Source: CAYVWB01 sp964455395
Lineage (GTDB): Bacteria; Desulfobacterota; Desulfovibrionia; Desulfovibrionales; Desulfovibrionaceae
NCBI GenBank assembly: GCA_964455395.1
Contig: CAYVWB010000008.1
Coordinates: forward strand, 1-64,000
Reading direction: 5' to 3'
DNA: 64,000 nt
In this document: positions 63,939 to 64,000 of the stretch, piece by piece
Layout of the letters: the number at the start of each line of letters is the position of its first letter
How positions within the stretch are numbered: position 1 is the stretch's first letter
The notes under the pieces: model-generated
Told to the model about the DNA's origin: nothing
What the model saw: the letters and a program-made list of their open reading frames with translations, nothing else
Databases searched by the model: none
Translations under genes and position numbers: made by a program

Positions 63939-64000
63939 TCGGCCTGGACGACGGCGGCCAACGCCTGCTCCCGTCTCGCAGGCCTGGGGCGCCGCGCGGG
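63929..64000 (+). CDS. Partial CDS at window end
   Basis: An ATG at 63929 overlaps the epimerase stop and opens a frame that stays open to the end, reading MLLIGLDDGGQRLLPSRRPG. Twenty-four codons are too few to assign a family. By position it should be another gene of the glycan locus. Confidence 0.4.
   Translation, partial: MLLIGLDDGGQRLLPSRRPGAPRG

Overview
The window is about 64 kb of high-GC DNA, most likely from a Desulfovibrionales (Desulfovibrio-type) sulfate reducer. The main evidence is a complete hmcABCDEF operon, which encodes the 16-heme cytochrome transmembrane redox complex typical of that group. A sulfide-type Thi4, an Rrf1-like regulator pair and a heme-bearing sensor kinase fit the same assignment. 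Two 100-N runs (11292-11391 and 61232-61331) are scaffold gaps, and each sits inside a tandem repeat.

Left part (1-21 kb). The edge holds a decayed phage-type integrase remnant, then a secreted two-cysteine protein, pirin, a small conserved protein, a Nudix hydrolase and thi4 with a TPP riboswitch. A gene-poor, decayed stretch follows (4.2-5.5 kb). Next come an NtrC-family sigma-54 activator and a four-gene translationally coupled operon: lysine 2,3-aminomutase family enzyme, two D-Ala-D-Ala-ligase-like ATP-grasp enzymes, and a GNAT acetyltransferase. This operon is the best candidate for an undescribed pathway, perhaps a beta-lysine-derived solute or peptide. It is followed by a twin-CX3C small secreted protein, a paralogue of the first secreted protein, a CheY-like receiver, a Tim44-domain membrane protein, a GH15 enzyme, an SDR, a methyltransferase, an AT-rich TIR/NDT-like gene that looks horizontally acquired, and thiol peroxidase.

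Centre (21-38 kb). A heme-c sensor kinase faces a regulatory block (receiver-kinase hybrid, two Rrf1-like receivers, tandem UspA) that reads in the same direction as, and directly behind, hmcABCDEF. Hmc would move electrons from periplasmic hydrogen or cytochrome c3 across the membrane to the HdrD-like cytoplasmic HmcF. The surrounding regulators plausibly report redox state. Small exported proteins (coiled-coil, Cna-like, BON) and a Tat-exported amidohydrolase follow.

Right part (38-64 kb). This is an exopolysaccharide / surface-glycan locus: lipoprotein penicillin acylase, Wzx-type flippase, Wzz-type chain-length protein with a degenerate BY-kinase tail, O-antigen ligase/polymerase-like protein, lipoprotein glycoside hydrolase, phosphodiesterase-like protein, Wza-type export protein, sulfotransferase-like protein, three polytopic glycosyltransferase-like membrane proteins, asparagine synthase, two GT4 glycosyltransferases and a hydrolysing UDP-GlcNAc 2-epimerase. 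The locus runs off the right end. No tRNA, rRNA, complete IS element or CRISPR array was seen.
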